The notes: a model not told the origin generated them from the sequence alone. A stretch of 64,000 nt of DNA from Pseudochelatococcus lubricantis (GCF_011762225.1 NZ_JAASQI010000003.1:310001-374000), one strand, 5' to 3'. Numbered from the stretch's first letter, positions 50,343-59,947 are shown. Numbers and translations are program-made.

Positions 50343-51061
50343 GGGTAGGTCGCTCCGGCGCGGTTGAGCAGTTCTTCCTGTTGCGGTTCCGGCACCTCGA
50401 CCACGCGGTTCACGAAGATGCCGGGCGTGACGACGTGTTCCGGGTCGATCCCGCCAGCCGGCACGACCTGCGCCGCCTGGACGATCGTCTCGCGCGCCGC
50501 CATGCACATCAGCGGATTGAAGTTGCGCGCCGCCTTGTTGTAGGTGAGGTTGCCGTGCCGGTCGGCGACATGCGCCTTGATCAGCGCGAAATCGGCCTTG
50601 AGCCAGCGCTCCTGCACGTAGGGGCGCCCCTCGAACTCCGCCACCGGCTTGCCCTGCGCGAGCTGCGTGCCGTAGGAGGTCGGCGTGTAGAAGGCCGGGA
50701 TGCCCGCCCCGCCCGCGCGGATGCGCTCGGCGAGCGTGCCCTGCGGCACCAGCTCCAGCTCTATCTCGCCCGCGAGATACTTTTCGGTGAAGACCCGCGG
50801 GTCGGCCGAACGGGGAAAGGAGCAGACGAGCTTGGCCACCATCCCCGCCTCGATCAGTGCTGCGAGGCCGACATGGCCATTGCCGGCGTTGTTGTTGACG
50901 ACCGTGAGCCCCTTCGGACTGCCGGTCTGCCTGTGGCGGTCGATCAGGGCGTGCATCAGCTCGATCGGCGCGCCCGAACCGCCGAAGCCGCCGATCATCA
51001 CCACAGCCCCGTCGCCGATGCCGGCCACGGCCTCGGCGACGCTCTCGATTGTCTTGTCCAT
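50339..51061 (-). CDS. pcaI: 3-oxoadipate CoA-transferase subunit A
   Basis: Alpha subunit, 240 residues, starting MDKTIESVAEAV, with the glycine-rich CoA-binding loop MIGGFGGSGAP and VVNNNAGNG. It is the first gene of pcaIJF, divergent from the IclR regulator and beside a perfect palindromic operator. Open frame further upstream is not conserved. Confidence 0.94.
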   Translation of the reverse strand: MDKTIESVAEAVAGIGDGAVVMIGGFGGSGAPIELMHALIDRHRQTGSPKGLTVVNNNAGNGHVGLAALIEAGMVAKLVCSFPRSADPRVFTEKYLAGEIELELVPQGTLAERIRAGGAGIPAFYTPTSYGTQLAQGKPVAEFEGRPYVQERWLKADFALIKAHVADRHGNLTYNKAARNFNPLMCMAARETIVQAAQVVPAGGIDPEHVVTPGIFVNRVVEVPEPQQEELLNRAGATYP

Positions 51062-51150
51062 CCGAACTCCTCCGCGCCGCCCGGGCCAGACGCCGGGCGG
51101 TTGCCGGCAACAAGGATTAGGCGCGGCCGGACTGGACGGCAATGCCATTC

Positions 51151-51183
51151 GTGCGATATACGTTATTTGTTCGTATATCGCAC
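51151..51183. promoter_or_regulatory. Perfect palindromic operator between pcaI and the IclR gene
   Basis: GTGCGATATACG and CGTATATCGCAC are perfect 12-bp arms separated by nine bases. The right arm ends 10 bases before the regulator ATG. Likely binding site of the adjacent IclR-type (PcaR-like) protein, controlling both directions. Confidence 0.75.
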
Positions 51184-51193
51184 AGAGCCCGCC

Positions 51194-51955
51194 ATGACCA
51201 TCAGCCAGCGCGACACCATGGGCGGCCTCGCCAAGGGGCTTGCCGTCATCGAGACCTTCACGACGGACCTGCCCCGCCAGTCCATCGCCGGGGTTGCGGC
51301 GGCGAGCGGCCTTGACAGGGCCACGGCGCGCCGCTGCCTGCTGACGCTGGTTCAGCTCGGCTACGCGGACTATGACGGGAAGTTCTTCACGCTCACGCCG
51401 CGCGTGCTGCGGCTGGGCACCGCGTGCCTTGCGGCGATGCCGCTGCCGCAGGTCGTGCAGCCGTGGCTCGACAGGCTCTCCGACGAACTCGGGGAAAGCA
51501 CCTCCGTTTCGATTCTCGACGGGGACGAGATCGTCTATGTCGCCCGCGCGGCGCAGCGGAAGGTGATGTCGATCTCGCTGATGCCCGGTTCGCGCCTTCC
51601 CGCCTATTGCACCTCGATGGGCCGGGTGCTGCTCGCCGCGCTGCCGGAGGACGAGGCGCGGCGGCGGCTCGCGGCCCGGCCGCTCCCGGCCCGCACGCCG
51701 CTGACCGCGACCGGTATCGCGGAAGTGATGGCACGGGTCGCTTTGGCGCGCGAGCAGGGCTATGCCGCCATCGATCAGGAGGTGGAAATGGGGCTGCGCT
51801 CCCTCGCCGTTCCGCTGCTCAACGCGCGCGGCATCACCGTGGCGGCCGTCAACCTCGGCCTGCCCGCCCTCGCCGAGGGCGTCGACGGCCTCGTGACACG
51901 CTACCTGCCGGCCCTGCGGCGCCTTCAGGCCGAAATCCGGAAAGTCCTGCGCTGA
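51194..51955 (+). CDS. IclR-family regulator (PcaR/PcaU/PobR-like)
   Basis: A 253-residue regulator with an N-terminal winged HTH (QSIAGVAAASGLDRATARR) and the IclR effector domain (GSRLPAYCTSMGRVLLA). Members of this subgroup activate pca genes in response to beta-ketoadipate or protocatechuate-type effectors. Divergent from pcaIJF with a shared operator, which supports the role. Confidence 0.9.
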   Translation: MTISQRDTMGGLAKGLAVIETFTTDLPRQSIAGVAAASGLDRATARRCLLTLVQLGYADYDGKFFTLTPRVLRLGTACLAAMPLPQVVQPWLDRLSDELGESTSVSILDGDEIVYVARAAQRKVMSISLMPGSRLPAYCTSMGRVLLAALPEDEARRRLAARPLPARTPLTATGIAEVMARVALAREQGYAAIDQEVEMGLRSLAVPLLNARGITVAAVNLGLPALAEGVDGLVTRYLPALRRLQAEIRKVLR

Positions 51956-52050
51956 CAACGGAGGCGGCGCGGGAAGACGCCGCCCCGCCCCACTTGACGA
52001 GCGTGCCGGGACGATCGTACGTGATGAAACGGCAGCGGCGTCGTTGGCGC

Positions 52051-52086
52051 ATGGGTTCCGTGGATTTCATGGGCTCCGTGGATTTC
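52051..52086. repeat. 18-nt tandem duplication
   Basis: Two copies of ATGGG(T/C)TCCGTGGATTTC in a row with one mismatch, in the leader of the ABC exporter. They lie inside a small open frame (52024-52131) that starts with ATG. Confidence 0.7.
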
Positions 52087-52207
52087 AGGAAGAGGCGGCA
52101 AGATCACGAACCGGGTCGCACCATGGCTTGAGCTTCTGGCTCCCTATCGGGGGGCAGCGCTGCTGCTTCTGCTTTGTCAGGTCGGGCAGTCCGTCGCCGT
52201 CCTGCTG

Positions 52208-53857
52208 TTGCCGAGCCTCAGCGCCGACATCATCGATCGCGGCATCCTCAGCGGCGACCACGCCTACATCCTGCGCATGAGCGTCGTGATGCTGGGCGCG
52301 GCGGCGGTACAGATCCTGTTCGCCACCGGTACGGCATGGCTCGGCGCGCGCATCGCCATCGGCTTCGGCCGGGATCTGCGCTCGGCGGTATTCGCCCGCG
52401 TGCAGAATTTCTCGCTCACGGAGCTGCGCGCCTTCGGCGCACCATCGCTCATCACGCGCACCACCAACGACGTGCAGCAGTTGCAGGCCATGCTGGTGAT
52501 GCTGTTGACGATGGTGATGACCGCGCCGATCATGGGCGTCGGCGCGGTCGTCATGGCGATCCGTCAGGACACGCATCTCTCGCTGTTGCTGCTGGTGAGC
52601 GTGCCCGTGCTCGGGATCGTCGTCGGCGTGCTGACGGTGCGCAGCGTGCCGCTGTTCTCCCGCATGCAGGTGCAGATCGACCGGGTGAACCAGATCCTGC
52701 GCGAGCAGATCACGGGGCTGCGCGTCATCCGCGCCTTCGTGCGCGACACGCATGAGCGCGAGCGCTTCGCCGGCGCCAACGACGCGCTGACCGACACCGC
52801 GTTGCGGGTCGGGCGGCTGATGGCGCTCAACATGCCGGCGGCCAACATCGTCATGCAGCTTTCCAGCATCGCGATGGTGTGGTTCGCGGCGCACCGCATC
52901 GCCGCCGGCGCCATGGAGGTCGGCTCGCTGGTCGCCTTCATCTCCTACATCGCGCAGGTGCTGATATCGGTGATGATCGCGTCGATGCTGTTCGCCATGG
53001 CGCCGCGCGCGCTCGTCAGCGGGCGGCGCATCCGCGAGGTGTTGCAGACCGTGCCGTCGGTGGCCGAGCCAGCCGTGCCGAAGCCGCTCGCCGCGCCCGC
53101 GCTGCAGCGGGGCGAGATCGCGTTCGTCGACGTAAGCTTCGCCTATCCGGGAGCGCAGGCGCCGGTGCTCCGGGATGTCAGCTTCCGGATCGGTCCAGGC
53201 GAGACAGTCGCGGTGATCGGCGCCACCGGCGCCGGCAAGAGCACGCTCGTCAATCTCATTCCCCGCCTGTTCGACGTCAGCGCCGGCAGCGTGCTGGTCA
53301 ACGGGGTCGACGTGCGCGATCTCGAACTCGCGACGCTCTGGAGCCTGATCGGCCTGGTGCCGCAGGAGAGCTTCCTCTTCTCGGGCACCGTCGCGGACAA
53401 TCTGCGCTATGGCCGCGCGGAGGCTGACGACGGCGACCTCTGGCACGCGCTGGAGATCGCGCAGGCGAAGGACTTCGTGGCCGCGCTGCCGCAGGGCCTG
53501 CAGGCCCCCGTGGCGCAGGGCGGCGGCAATTTCTCCGGCGGCCAGCGGCAGCGCCTCACCATCGCGCGGGCGCTGGTGCGCCGGCCGTCCATCTATCTCT
53601 TCGACGACAGCTTCTCCGCGCTCGACTACACGACCGACGCCCGGCTGCGCGCGGCGCTGGCGCGGGAGACAGGCCCGGAAGCGGCGACGCTGATCGTCGG
53701 CCAGCGCGTCAGCTCGCTACGGCACGCGAACCGCATTCTCGTGCTCGACCGCGGCACGATCATCGGCACGGGAAGCCACGATGAGCTGATGGCCGATTGC
53801 GCGGCCTATCGCGAGATCGTCGCCTCGCAGCAGCGCGCCGGCGAGGCCTCGTCGTGA
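52208..53857 (+). CDS. ABC exporter half-transporter, first of a pair, apparent start frameshift
   Basis: Fused membrane and ATPase exporter subunit, with Walker A GATGAGKST, signature NFSGGQRQRLTIARAL and degenerate Walker B YLFDDSFSALD. The TTG at 52208 is the first ordinary start in frame, but it falls inside the expected first membrane helix. Coding resemblance (LELLAPYRGAALLLL) reaches back to about 52127. An ATG at 52123 would fit if one G (52125 or 52126) were removed, giving MLELLAPYR, the usual N-terminus. So either the base is an assembly error, the gene is damaged, or an unusual start is used. It pairs with the next gene (GTGA overlap), probably as a heterodimeric multidrug-type exporter. 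Confidence 0.85.
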   Translation: MPSLSADIIDRGILSGDHAYILRMSVVMLGAAAVQILFATGTAWLGARIAIGFGRDLRSAVFARVQNFSLTELRAFGAPSLITRTTNDVQQLQAMLVMLLTMVMTAPIMGVGAVVMAIRQDTHLSLLLLVSVPVLGIVVGVLTVRSVPLFSRMQVQIDRVNQILREQITGLRVIRAFVRDTHERERFAGANDALTDTALRVGRLMALNMPAANIVMQLSSIAMVWFAAHRIAAGAMEVGSLVAFISYIAQVLISVMIASMLFAMAPRALVSGRRIREVLQTVPSVAEPAVPKPLAAPALQRGEIAFVDVSFAYPGAQAPVLRDVSFRIGPGETVAVIGATGAGKSTLVNLIPRLFDVSAGSVLVNGVDVRDLELATLWSLIGLVPQESFLFSGTVADNLRYGRAEADDGDLWHALEIAQAKDFVAALPQGLQAPVAQGGGNFSGGQRQRLTIARALVRRPSIYLFDDSFSALDYTTDARLRAALARETGPEAATLIVGQRVSSLRHANRILVLDRGTIIGTGSHDELMADCAAYREIVASQQRAGEASS

Positions 53858-55743
53858 CGGCGGCCGGACGCCACACGGACCTGTCGCGCGCCACCACCCC
53901 GGGGGCCGATGCCGCGCCCGGGCAGCGGATGGGGCCGCGCATGGGCCCCGGCGCAGCCGCGCAGGCAGGCGCGGGCGCGCGGGCGCAGGATTTCGCCGGC
54001 TCGATCCGCCGTCTCGGCCGCCTCCTGCTCGATGGCGACCGGCTGAGGCTCGCCGTCATCCTCGCCTGCACCGCCGTCAGCGTCCTGTTCGGCGTGCTGG
54101 GTCCGTGGCTGCTGGGGCGCGCGACCGATCTCGTCGTCAACGCCATCTCCGCCTCGGCGGAAATCGACTTCCTCCGTCTGGCGCAACTGCTCGGCATCAC
54201 CACGTTGCTACAGATCGCGGCGGCGGCGGCCAACTGGCGGCAGGCGTGGCTCACGAACGCCGTGGTGCAGAAACTGAGCCGGGCGCTGCGCCAGCAGGCG
54301 GAGGAAAAGCTCGGCCGGCTGCCGCTCGCGTGGTTCGACCGCCAGCCCCACGGCGAGGTGCTGAGCCGTGTCACCAACGACATCGACAACGTCAGCCAAA
54401 GCCTGCAGCAGCTTCTCAGCCAGTTACTGATGTCTGTGCTGCATGTGATCGGCGTGCTCGCGATGATGCTTGTGCTCTCGCCGCTGCTCACGCTCGCCGC
54501 CGTGACCAGCCTCACCGTGTCGCTGGTGATCGCCCGCTGGCTGGCGCGCCTGTCGCAGCCGCATTTCGTGGCCCAATGGCGCTGGACCGGCGTGCTGAAC
54601 GGCGAGGTCGAGGAAAACTACACCGGCCACACGCTGATGAAGGTGTTCGGGCACCGGCAGCAGGCGCGCGAGCGGTTCGAAACAAGTAACGGGGCGCTGC
54701 GCGACAACGCCTTCCTTGCGCAGTTCCTGTCCGGCGTGATCCAGCCGGCGATCATGTTCATGGGCAACCTGACGTTCATCGCCGTTGTCATCGGCGGTGC
54801 GCTGCGGGTGGCCGCGGGCGCGCTGACCATCGGCGCGCTGCAATCCTTCATCCAGTATACGCGCCAGCTCAACCAGCCCATGTCGCAGGTTTCCGGCATG
54901 GCCTCCATCCTGCAATCGGCCGCCGCCTCGGCAGAGCGCGTCTTCGAGCTTCTGGACGCGCCGGAACTCGCCCCCGATCCCGCTACACCCGCGGAGATCG
55001 AGGGCGCGAAGGGGCATGTCGTGTTCGATCGCGTCCGTTTCCGCTACGATCCGTCCGTGCCGCTTTTCGAGAACGTCAGCCTGGAGGCGTTGCCGGGCCA
55101 GACCGTGGCCATCGTCGGACCGACCGGCGCCGGCAAGACGACGCTGGTCAACCTGCTGATGCGCTTCTACGAGATCGACGCCGGCACCATCACGCTCGAC
55201 GGCGTCGACATCCGCGCCATGAGCCGGGAGGGCCTGCGCCGGCACTTCGGCATGGTGTTGCAGGACGCCTGGCTGTTCAGCGGCACGATCCGAGAGAACA
55301 TCGCCTACGGCCGGGAGGGCGCCACCGAGGACGAGATTCTCGAAGCCGCGCGCACCTGCCATGTCGATGATTTCGTCCGCACGCTGCCGCAGGGCTACGA
55401 CACGTCCATCGACGAGAACGGCAGCGGCCTCAGCGTCGGTCAGCGCCAGCTTCTCACGATCGCCCGCGCCTTTCTCGCGAAGCCCGTCGTGCTCATTCTC
55501 GACGAGGCCACCAGTTCCGTCGATACCCGCACGGAGCTGCTGGTGCAGCGGGCAATGGCGCGGCTGCGGAGCGGCCGTACCAGCTTCGTGATCGCGCACC
55601 GCCTCTCGACCATCCGCGACGCGGATCTGATCGTCTACATGGAAAACGGCGACGTCCTTGAACAGGGCACGCACGACGCGCTCATCGCCCGCCGTGGTCA
55701 TTACTGGCGGCTCGACCGGTCACAGACGCAGCCGGTCGACTGA
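53854..55743 (+). CDS. ABC exporter half-transporter, second of a pair
   Basis: A 629-residue type IV ABC exporter with six membrane helices (~55-350), then the ATPase: Walker A GPTGAGKTT, signature GLSVGQRQLLTIARAF, Walker B LILDEATSSVD, H-loop VIAHRLST. The GTG at 53854 overlaps the previous stop. A low-complexity N-terminus of ~45 residues precedes the first helix. Intact ATP site here with a degenerate partner (YLFDDSFSALD lacks the Glu) is usual in heterodimeric exporters. Substrate unknown. Confidence 0.92.
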   Translation: MTAAGRHTDLSRATTPGADAAPGQRMGPRMGPGAAAQAGAGARAQDFAGSIRRLGRLLLDGDRLRLAVILACTAVSVLFGVLGPWLLGRATDLVVNAISASAEIDFLRLAQLLGITTLLQIAAAAANWRQAWLTNAVVQKLSRALRQQAEEKLGRLPLAWFDRQPHGEVLSRVTNDIDNVSQSLQQLLSQLLMSVLHVIGVLAMMLVLSPLLTLAAVTSLTVSLVIARWLARLSQPHFVAQWRWTGVLNGEVEENYTGHTLMKVFGHRQQARERFETSNGALRDNAFLAQFLSGVIQPAIMFMGNLTFIAVVIGGALRVAAGALTIGALQSFIQYTRQLNQPMSQVSGMASILQSAAASAERVFELLDAPELAPDPATPAEIEGAKGHVVFDRVRFRYDPSVPLFENVSLEALPGQTVAIVGPTGAGKTTLVNLLMRFYEIDAGTITLDGVDIRAMSREGLRRHFGMVLQDAWLFSGTIRENIAYGREGATEDEILEAARTCHVDDFVRTLPQGYDTSIDENGSGLSVGQRQLLTIARAFLAKPVVLILDEATSSVDTRTELLVQRAMARLRSGRTSFVIAHRLSTIRDADLIVYMENGDVLEQGTHDALIARRGHYWRLDRSQTQPVD

Positions 55744-55762
55744 TCCACGGCATCCGCCTTCT

Positions 55763-55869
55763 CCTAAAGCGTTTTCAAGCAAAGTGGATACCAGTTTTCG
55801 TGAAGAAAGCGCGTAATATCAAAAACTTATAGAATTTCGGCGTTTCAATGAAATGTCGAAATGCTATAG
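55763..55869. repeat. 107-nt dispersed intergenic repeat, copy B
   Basis: Same length as 3038-3144 with three mismatches, one of which breaks a pair in the 12-bp hairpin stem. It lies 20 bases after the exporter stop, between convergent genes. Confidence 0.85.
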
Positions 55870-55891
55870 CGCCGCTTCGGCGCGGATTTGC

Positions 55892-56410
55892 TCATGCATC
55901 GTGTGGAAACGTGAAGGGCTCGCCCTCGAAGGCGTCCACGCCGCGCCCGATGGCGCGGATGGCGGCGGTCATGCGGCCGTTCCGTTGCAGCAGCGCATCC
56001 GCGAGTTCCACCAGCCGCGCGTTCGGTGTCGCCGCCGGCGCGCGCCGGCGCAACGCCATCGCAAGCTCCGCCTCGTCGCGGCCAGGCTGCAGCGCCGCCG
56101 CGACGATGAAGGCGGCGGTGGGCGAGCGGCTGATGCCGGCATAGCAGTTGATCACCAGCGCCCCCCGGCCCGCCCACTGTCGCGCGAAATCCAGCAGGGC
56201 GGCGACATCGCCTTCCGTCGGCGCGACGAGCCCCGGCCGCTCCTCCGCGATGTCGTGGAAGACGAGCCTCAGCACCTGTCCGGACCCACGATCAGCCTCG
56301 CGGGACGCGGCGGCATCCGGCGAGGCCATCGAGACCCGATACACCGCCCCCGAATGCCGCAGCGTCTCGGACAATCGCGATAGCGGCGTTACGTGGATCA
56401 ACGGCGTCAT
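55892..56410 (-). CDS. Tyrosine-phosphatase-like protein in the cobalamin cluster
   Basis: A 172-residue protein with the CX5R phosphatase P-loop CYAGISR at residues 89-95 and a following SPTAAF. The ATG overlaps the cobC stop (ATGA), so it is translated with cobC. Homologues appear beside cob genes in related bacteria. It could dephosphorylate a corrinoid intermediate, such as alpha-ribazole phosphate, but this is a guess; protein phosphatase activity is also possible. Confidence 0.8.
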   Translation of the reverse strand: MTPLIHVTPLSRLSETLRHSGAVYRVSMASPDAAASREADRGSGQVLRLVFHDIAEERPGLVAPTEGDVAALLDFARQWAGRGALVINCYAGISRSPTAAFIVAAALQPGRDEAELAMALRRRAPAATPNARLVELADALLQRNGRMTAAIRAIGRGVDAFEGEPFTFPHDA

Positions 56411-57516
56411 ATGGACCGCGTCCCCTCCCGCCATGCGCGCAGGGCGTCCGCCAGCCGCAAGAAGGCCGAGTCGTCTGCGGGAAGGCCGAGACGCAGGGCG
56501 CGCGGCCGCGCCTCGAAGGCACGCACGAGGATGCCGCGCCGCCCCAGCGCGGTGAATATCTCCTGCGCCGGAACGTCGTCCAGATAGCGGAACAGGCTGG
56601 TGCCGCCGGCGACCGGCAGGCCGGTCTCCGCCAGCAGCGTGTCGAGGCGCTGCGCCTCGCCGCCGAGGCGCGCGCGCATCTCCGCCTGCCAGTCCGCGTC
56701 GCCCAGCGCCGCGAGGCCGTATTCCAGCGCCGGGCTGGAGACGGCCCACGGCCCAAGGCGTGCCGAAAGCCGCCGCGCAAGCTCACGCGGCGCGAGGGCG
56801 AAGCCGAGCCGCACACCGGCGAGGCCGAAGAACTTGCCGAAGGAGCGCAGCGCGACGATTCCCGCCGCCTCCACGTCGCCCGCGACGCTCGCCCCCGACG
56901 GGCCGACATCCATGAACGCCTCGTCCACGACCAGCAGCCCGCCGCGCGCCGAAAGCCGCCTGCCCAGCGCGGCGAGGTCCTCGCGCGCCGCCACCCGCCC
57001 GTCGGGATTATTGGGGTTGACGACGATGGCGAGGTCCGCCGTCTCCAGCTCCGCGAGCGTCTCCGCTTCCGTCACCGCGTGGCCGGCGAGGCGCGCCGCG
57101 CGGGCGTGTTCCGCGTAGGAGGTCGACAGCACGGCCGCGCGGCCCGGCGGCACAAGCCCCGCGACCAGCGGCAGCAGCAGTTGCGTGCCCGCCGCCGGCA
57201 CGGTCTGCGCGGCACCCGGCGCGCCGTAGGCAGTGGCGGCCAACGCCGCGAGTTCCCGGCAGCGGGCTTCCTCCGGCAGGCGCGCGAACACCTCGGCGCC
57301 GAGCGCCCGGAGCGGATAATGATGCGGGTTGATGCCGGTCGACAGGTCGAGCCACGGCGCGGGCGTATCGGGGAACAGCGCCCGCGCCCGCGCGAGGTTG
57401 CCGCCGTGGTCGGCCACGGCATCGGCAAACGCGGCCGTTTCCTTTATGCCGGGCGAGTGCCCGTCGATCGGCTGATTCTCCGCGATCGGCGGGCGCGCCG
57501 GTGGTTGGAGCGTCAC
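56407..57516 (-). CDS. cobC: Threonine-phosphate decarboxylase-type PLP enzyme (CobC)
   Basis: Class I/II aminotransferase-fold enzyme that makes the aminopropanol part of cobalamin. The 369 residues carry LDLSTGINPHHYPL, VVNPNNPDGR and the PLP Lys in SFGKFFGLAGVRLG. The GTG at 57516 has GGGAGA seven bases upstream. A GTG at 57417 (VADHGGNLARAR) is an alternative. The start is back to back with cobD, no base between them. Confidence 0.9.
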   Translation of the reverse strand: MTLQPPARPPIAENQPIDGHSPGIKETAAFADAVADHGGNLARARALFPDTPAPWLDLSTGINPHHYPLRALGAEVFARLPEEARCRELAALAATAYGAPGAAQTVPAAGTQLLLPLVAGLVPPGRAAVLSTSYAEHARAARLAGHAVTEAETLAELETADLAIVVNPNNPDGRVAAREDLAALGRRLSARGGLLVVDEAFMDVGPSGASVAGDVEAAGIVALRSFGKFFGLAGVRLGFALAPRELARRLSARLGPWAVSSPALEYGLAALGDADWQAEMRARLGGEAQRLDTLLAETGLPVAGGTSLFRYLDDVPAQEIFTALGRRGILVRAFEARPRALRLGLPADDSAFLRLADALRAWREGTRSI

Positions 57517-58494
57517 GTGCAAGTCTCCCTGTTCATTCTCGCCTTCCTGTCGCTCGCCATCGAGGCCGCCGCCGGCTATCCGGATCGCCTCTACCGCGCC
57601 ATCGGCCATCCGGTGACGTGGATCGGCGCACTGATAAGCCTGCTCGACCGGCATCTCAACCATGACGGTGCCGCGCCCGGCATCCGCAAGGCGGCCGGCG
57701 TCGCCGCGCTGCTGGCGCTCATCGCGGTGAGCGGCGCCGCAGGTTTCACCGTCCAGCGCCTGTGCGGCGACGGCGTGGGCCTGCTCGTCACCGCGCTCGC
57801 CGCCAGTACGCTCCTCGCCCAGCGGAGCCTGCACGGCCACGTCGCCGCAGTCGCCGACGCGCTCGACCGCGAGGGCCTTGCCGGCGGACGCCGGGCCGTG
57901 GCGCACATCGTCGGCCGCGATCCCGAAAGCCTCGACGAGGCCGCCGTGGCGCGTGCCGCCATCGAGAGCCTCGCCGAGAATTTTTCGGACGGCGTCATCG
58001 CGCCCGCCTTCTGGCTCGCCGCCGCCGGGCTGCCGGGGGCAGCCGTCTACAAGGCGATCAACACCGCCGACAGCATGATCGGCCACCGCACCCCGCGCCA
58101 CGGCGCCTTCGGCTGGGCCTCCGCCCGGCTGGACGATCTCGTCAACCTGCCCGCCTCGCGCCTCACGGCACTGCTCCTCGTCGCGGCCGCCGCCCTCTCG
58201 CCCGGCGCCTCGGCCCGCGATGCATGGCGGGCTGTGCTGCGCGACGCCCGCCACCACCGTTCACCCAACGCTGGCTGGCCGGAGGCCGCGATGGCCGGCG
58301 CGCTCGGCGTGTCTCTGGCAGGGCCGCGCCACTACGGCGGCGTGCGCGTGGAAGACGCGCGGATGAACGCCGGCGGCAGGCAGCACGCCACAGCCGGCGA
58401 CATCCGCCGCGCGCTTGCCCTCTATCGCCTCGCGGATGCGCTGTTCATCGCTGCCCTCGCGCTGGCCGCCGCGCTGCTCATGCTGCATGGCTGA
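57517..58494 (+). CDS. cobD: Adenosylcobinamide-phosphate synthase (CobD/CbiB)
   Basis: Membrane enzyme that attaches aminopropanol (or its phosphate) to adenosylcobyric acid. The 325 residues are hydrophobic and contain the family stretches [34 protein letters not shown] and [23 protein letters not shown] lies six bases before the GTG start, within the first codons of the opposite gene cobC. A TTG at 57505 is possible. The 3' end overlaps cobQ by 17 bases, tail to tail. Confidence 0.93.
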   Translation: MQVSLFILAFLSLAIEAAAGYPDRLYRAIGHPVTWIGALISLLDRHLNHDGAAPGIRKAAGVAALLALIAVSGAAGFTVQRLCGDGVGLLVTALAASTLLAQRSLHGHVAAVADALDREGLAGGRRAVAHIVGRDPESLDEAAVARAAIESLAENFSDGVIAPAFWLAAAGLPGAAVYKAINTADSMIGHRTPRHGAFGWASARLDDLVNLPASRLTALLLVAAAALSPGASARDAWRAVLRDARHHRSPNAGWPEAAMAGALGVSLAGPRHYGGVRVEDARMNAGGRQHATAGDIRRALALYRLADALFIAALALAAALLMLHG

Positions 58495-59944
58495 GCAGCC
58501 CGTCGATGTCGAGATGCGCCTCCAGATGCGCCGCGAGCCCGTCGAGCACCCGCTCGACGCCCGCCGCGTAGTCCTCGCCGGCGCTCGTGCCGCCAAGCCG
58601 TGCCAGCCATGCGGCGCGCTGGGCATCGTGCGCGAACAGCCCATGCACATAGCTGCCGAAGATGCGCCCGTCCGCCGACACCGCTCCGTCCGGGCGCCCG
58701 TCGTCCAGACGCGCGAAGGGCCGCGTGGCGTCGGGCCCCTCGCTCACGCCCATATGCATCTCGTAACCGCCGAGCCGCACGCCGTCGCGGCTTTCACCGG
58801 CCACGAGGCCGAGCTGCTTCTGCGGCGCGAGACGGGTGGCGACGTCGAGCAGGCCCAGCCCCGCGATCCGTTCCGGCGGCCCCTCGATTCCCGGATCGTC
58901 AATGACGCGCCCGAGCATCTGGTAGCCGCCGCATAGGCCGAGCACGAAGCCGCCCCGGCGCGCATGGGCGGCGATATCGATGTCGAAGCCCGCCGCGCGC
59001 AGCGCCCGCAACCCGGCGACCGTGGCCTTCGACCCGGGCAGCAGCACCAGCCGCGCGTCGCCGGGAATGGCGGAACCGGGAAACACGCGCACGAGATCGA
59101 CGTCCGGCTCCGCCTCCAGCGGGTCGAGGTCGTCAAAATTGGAGACGTGCGGCAGGATCGGCACGGCGATCCTGATGCGCCCGCCGCCGGCCCGTGCGCC
59201 CTCGCCCCGCTCCAGCGCAAGCGCATCCTCCGCCGGCAGCCGCCGCGCATCGGCGAAGTGGGGCACGAGCCCGAACGCCCGCCAGCCGGTGCGCGCCGCG
59301 ATCAGGTCCATGCCCGCCGCGAACAGCGCCGGATCGCCGCGAAACCGATTGACGATGAAGCCCCGGATCAGCGCGGCATCCGCCGGATCAAGCACCGCCC
59401 GCGTGCCGACGAGGCTTGCGATGACGCCACCCCGGTCGATATCGCCGATCAACACCACCGGCGTTTCCGTGGCCGCAGCGAAGCCCATGTTGGCGATGTC
59501 GTTCGCGCGCAGGTTGACCTCGGAAGCACTGCCCGCCCCCTCCACCAGCACGATGTCCGCCTCGCCCGCCAGCCGCCGGAAGCTGTCGAGCACATAGGGC
59601 AGCAACGTCGCCTTGAGCCCCTGATAGCGCCGCGCGTCGGCGCTGGCGAACACCTGCCCCTGCACGATGACCTGCGAGCCGGTCTCGCTCTGCGGCTTCA
59701 GCAACACCGGATTCATGTGGACGCCCGGCGGCACGCGGGCGGCGCGCGCCTGCAGCGCCTGCGCGCGGCCGATCTCGCCGCCGTCGGCCGTCACCGCCGC
59801 GTTGTTCGACATGTTCTGCGGCTTGAACGGCCTCACGCTCAGTCCGCGATTGGCAAGCGCCCGCGCCAGCCCGGCGACGATGAGCGATTTGCCCACGTCC
59901 GACCCCGTGCCCTGAAACATCAACGCGCGGGCCTGCCTCGCCAT
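58478..59944 (-). CDS. cobQ: Cobyric acid synthase
   Basis: ATP- and glutamine-dependent amidase that amidates four side chains of adenosylcobyrinic acid a,c-diamide. The 488 residues start with the P-loop-like [15 protein letters not shown] and [16 protein letters not shown]-terminal type 1 glutamine amidotransferase domain has its nucleophile in [11 protein letters not shown]. It lies three bases after cobO. Confidence 0.96.
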   Translation of the reverse strand: MARQARALMFQGTGSDVGKSLIVAGLARALANRGLSVRPFKPQNMSNNAAVTADGGEIGRAQALQARAARVPPGVHMNPVLLKPQSETGSQVIVQGQVFASADARRYQGLKATLLPYVLDSFRRLAGEADIVLVEGAGSASEVNLRANDIANMGFAAATETPVVLIGDIDRGGVIASLVGTRAVLDPADAALIRGFIVNRFRGDPALFAAGMDLIAARTGWRAFGLVPHFADARRLPAEDALALERGEGARAGGGRIRIAVPILPHVSNFDDLDPLEAEPDVDLVRVFPGSAIPGDARLVLLPGSKATVAGLRALRAAGFDIDIAAHARRGGFVLGLCGGYQMLGRVIDDPGIEGPPERIAGLGLLDVATRLAPQKQLGLVAGESRDGVRLGGYEMHMGVSEGPDATRPFARLDDGRPDGAVSADGRIFGSYVHGLFAHDAQRAAWLARLGGTSAGEDYAAGVERVLDGLAAHLEAHLDIDGLLSHAA

Positions 59945-59947
59945 CCG

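Noticed and set aside
52208-55743. ABC exporter pair as the type I secretion system for the RTX epimerase
   Set aside because: It is a heterodimeric exporter pair with no membrane-fusion or TolC-type neighbour, and is separated from the alg locus by the pca genes.
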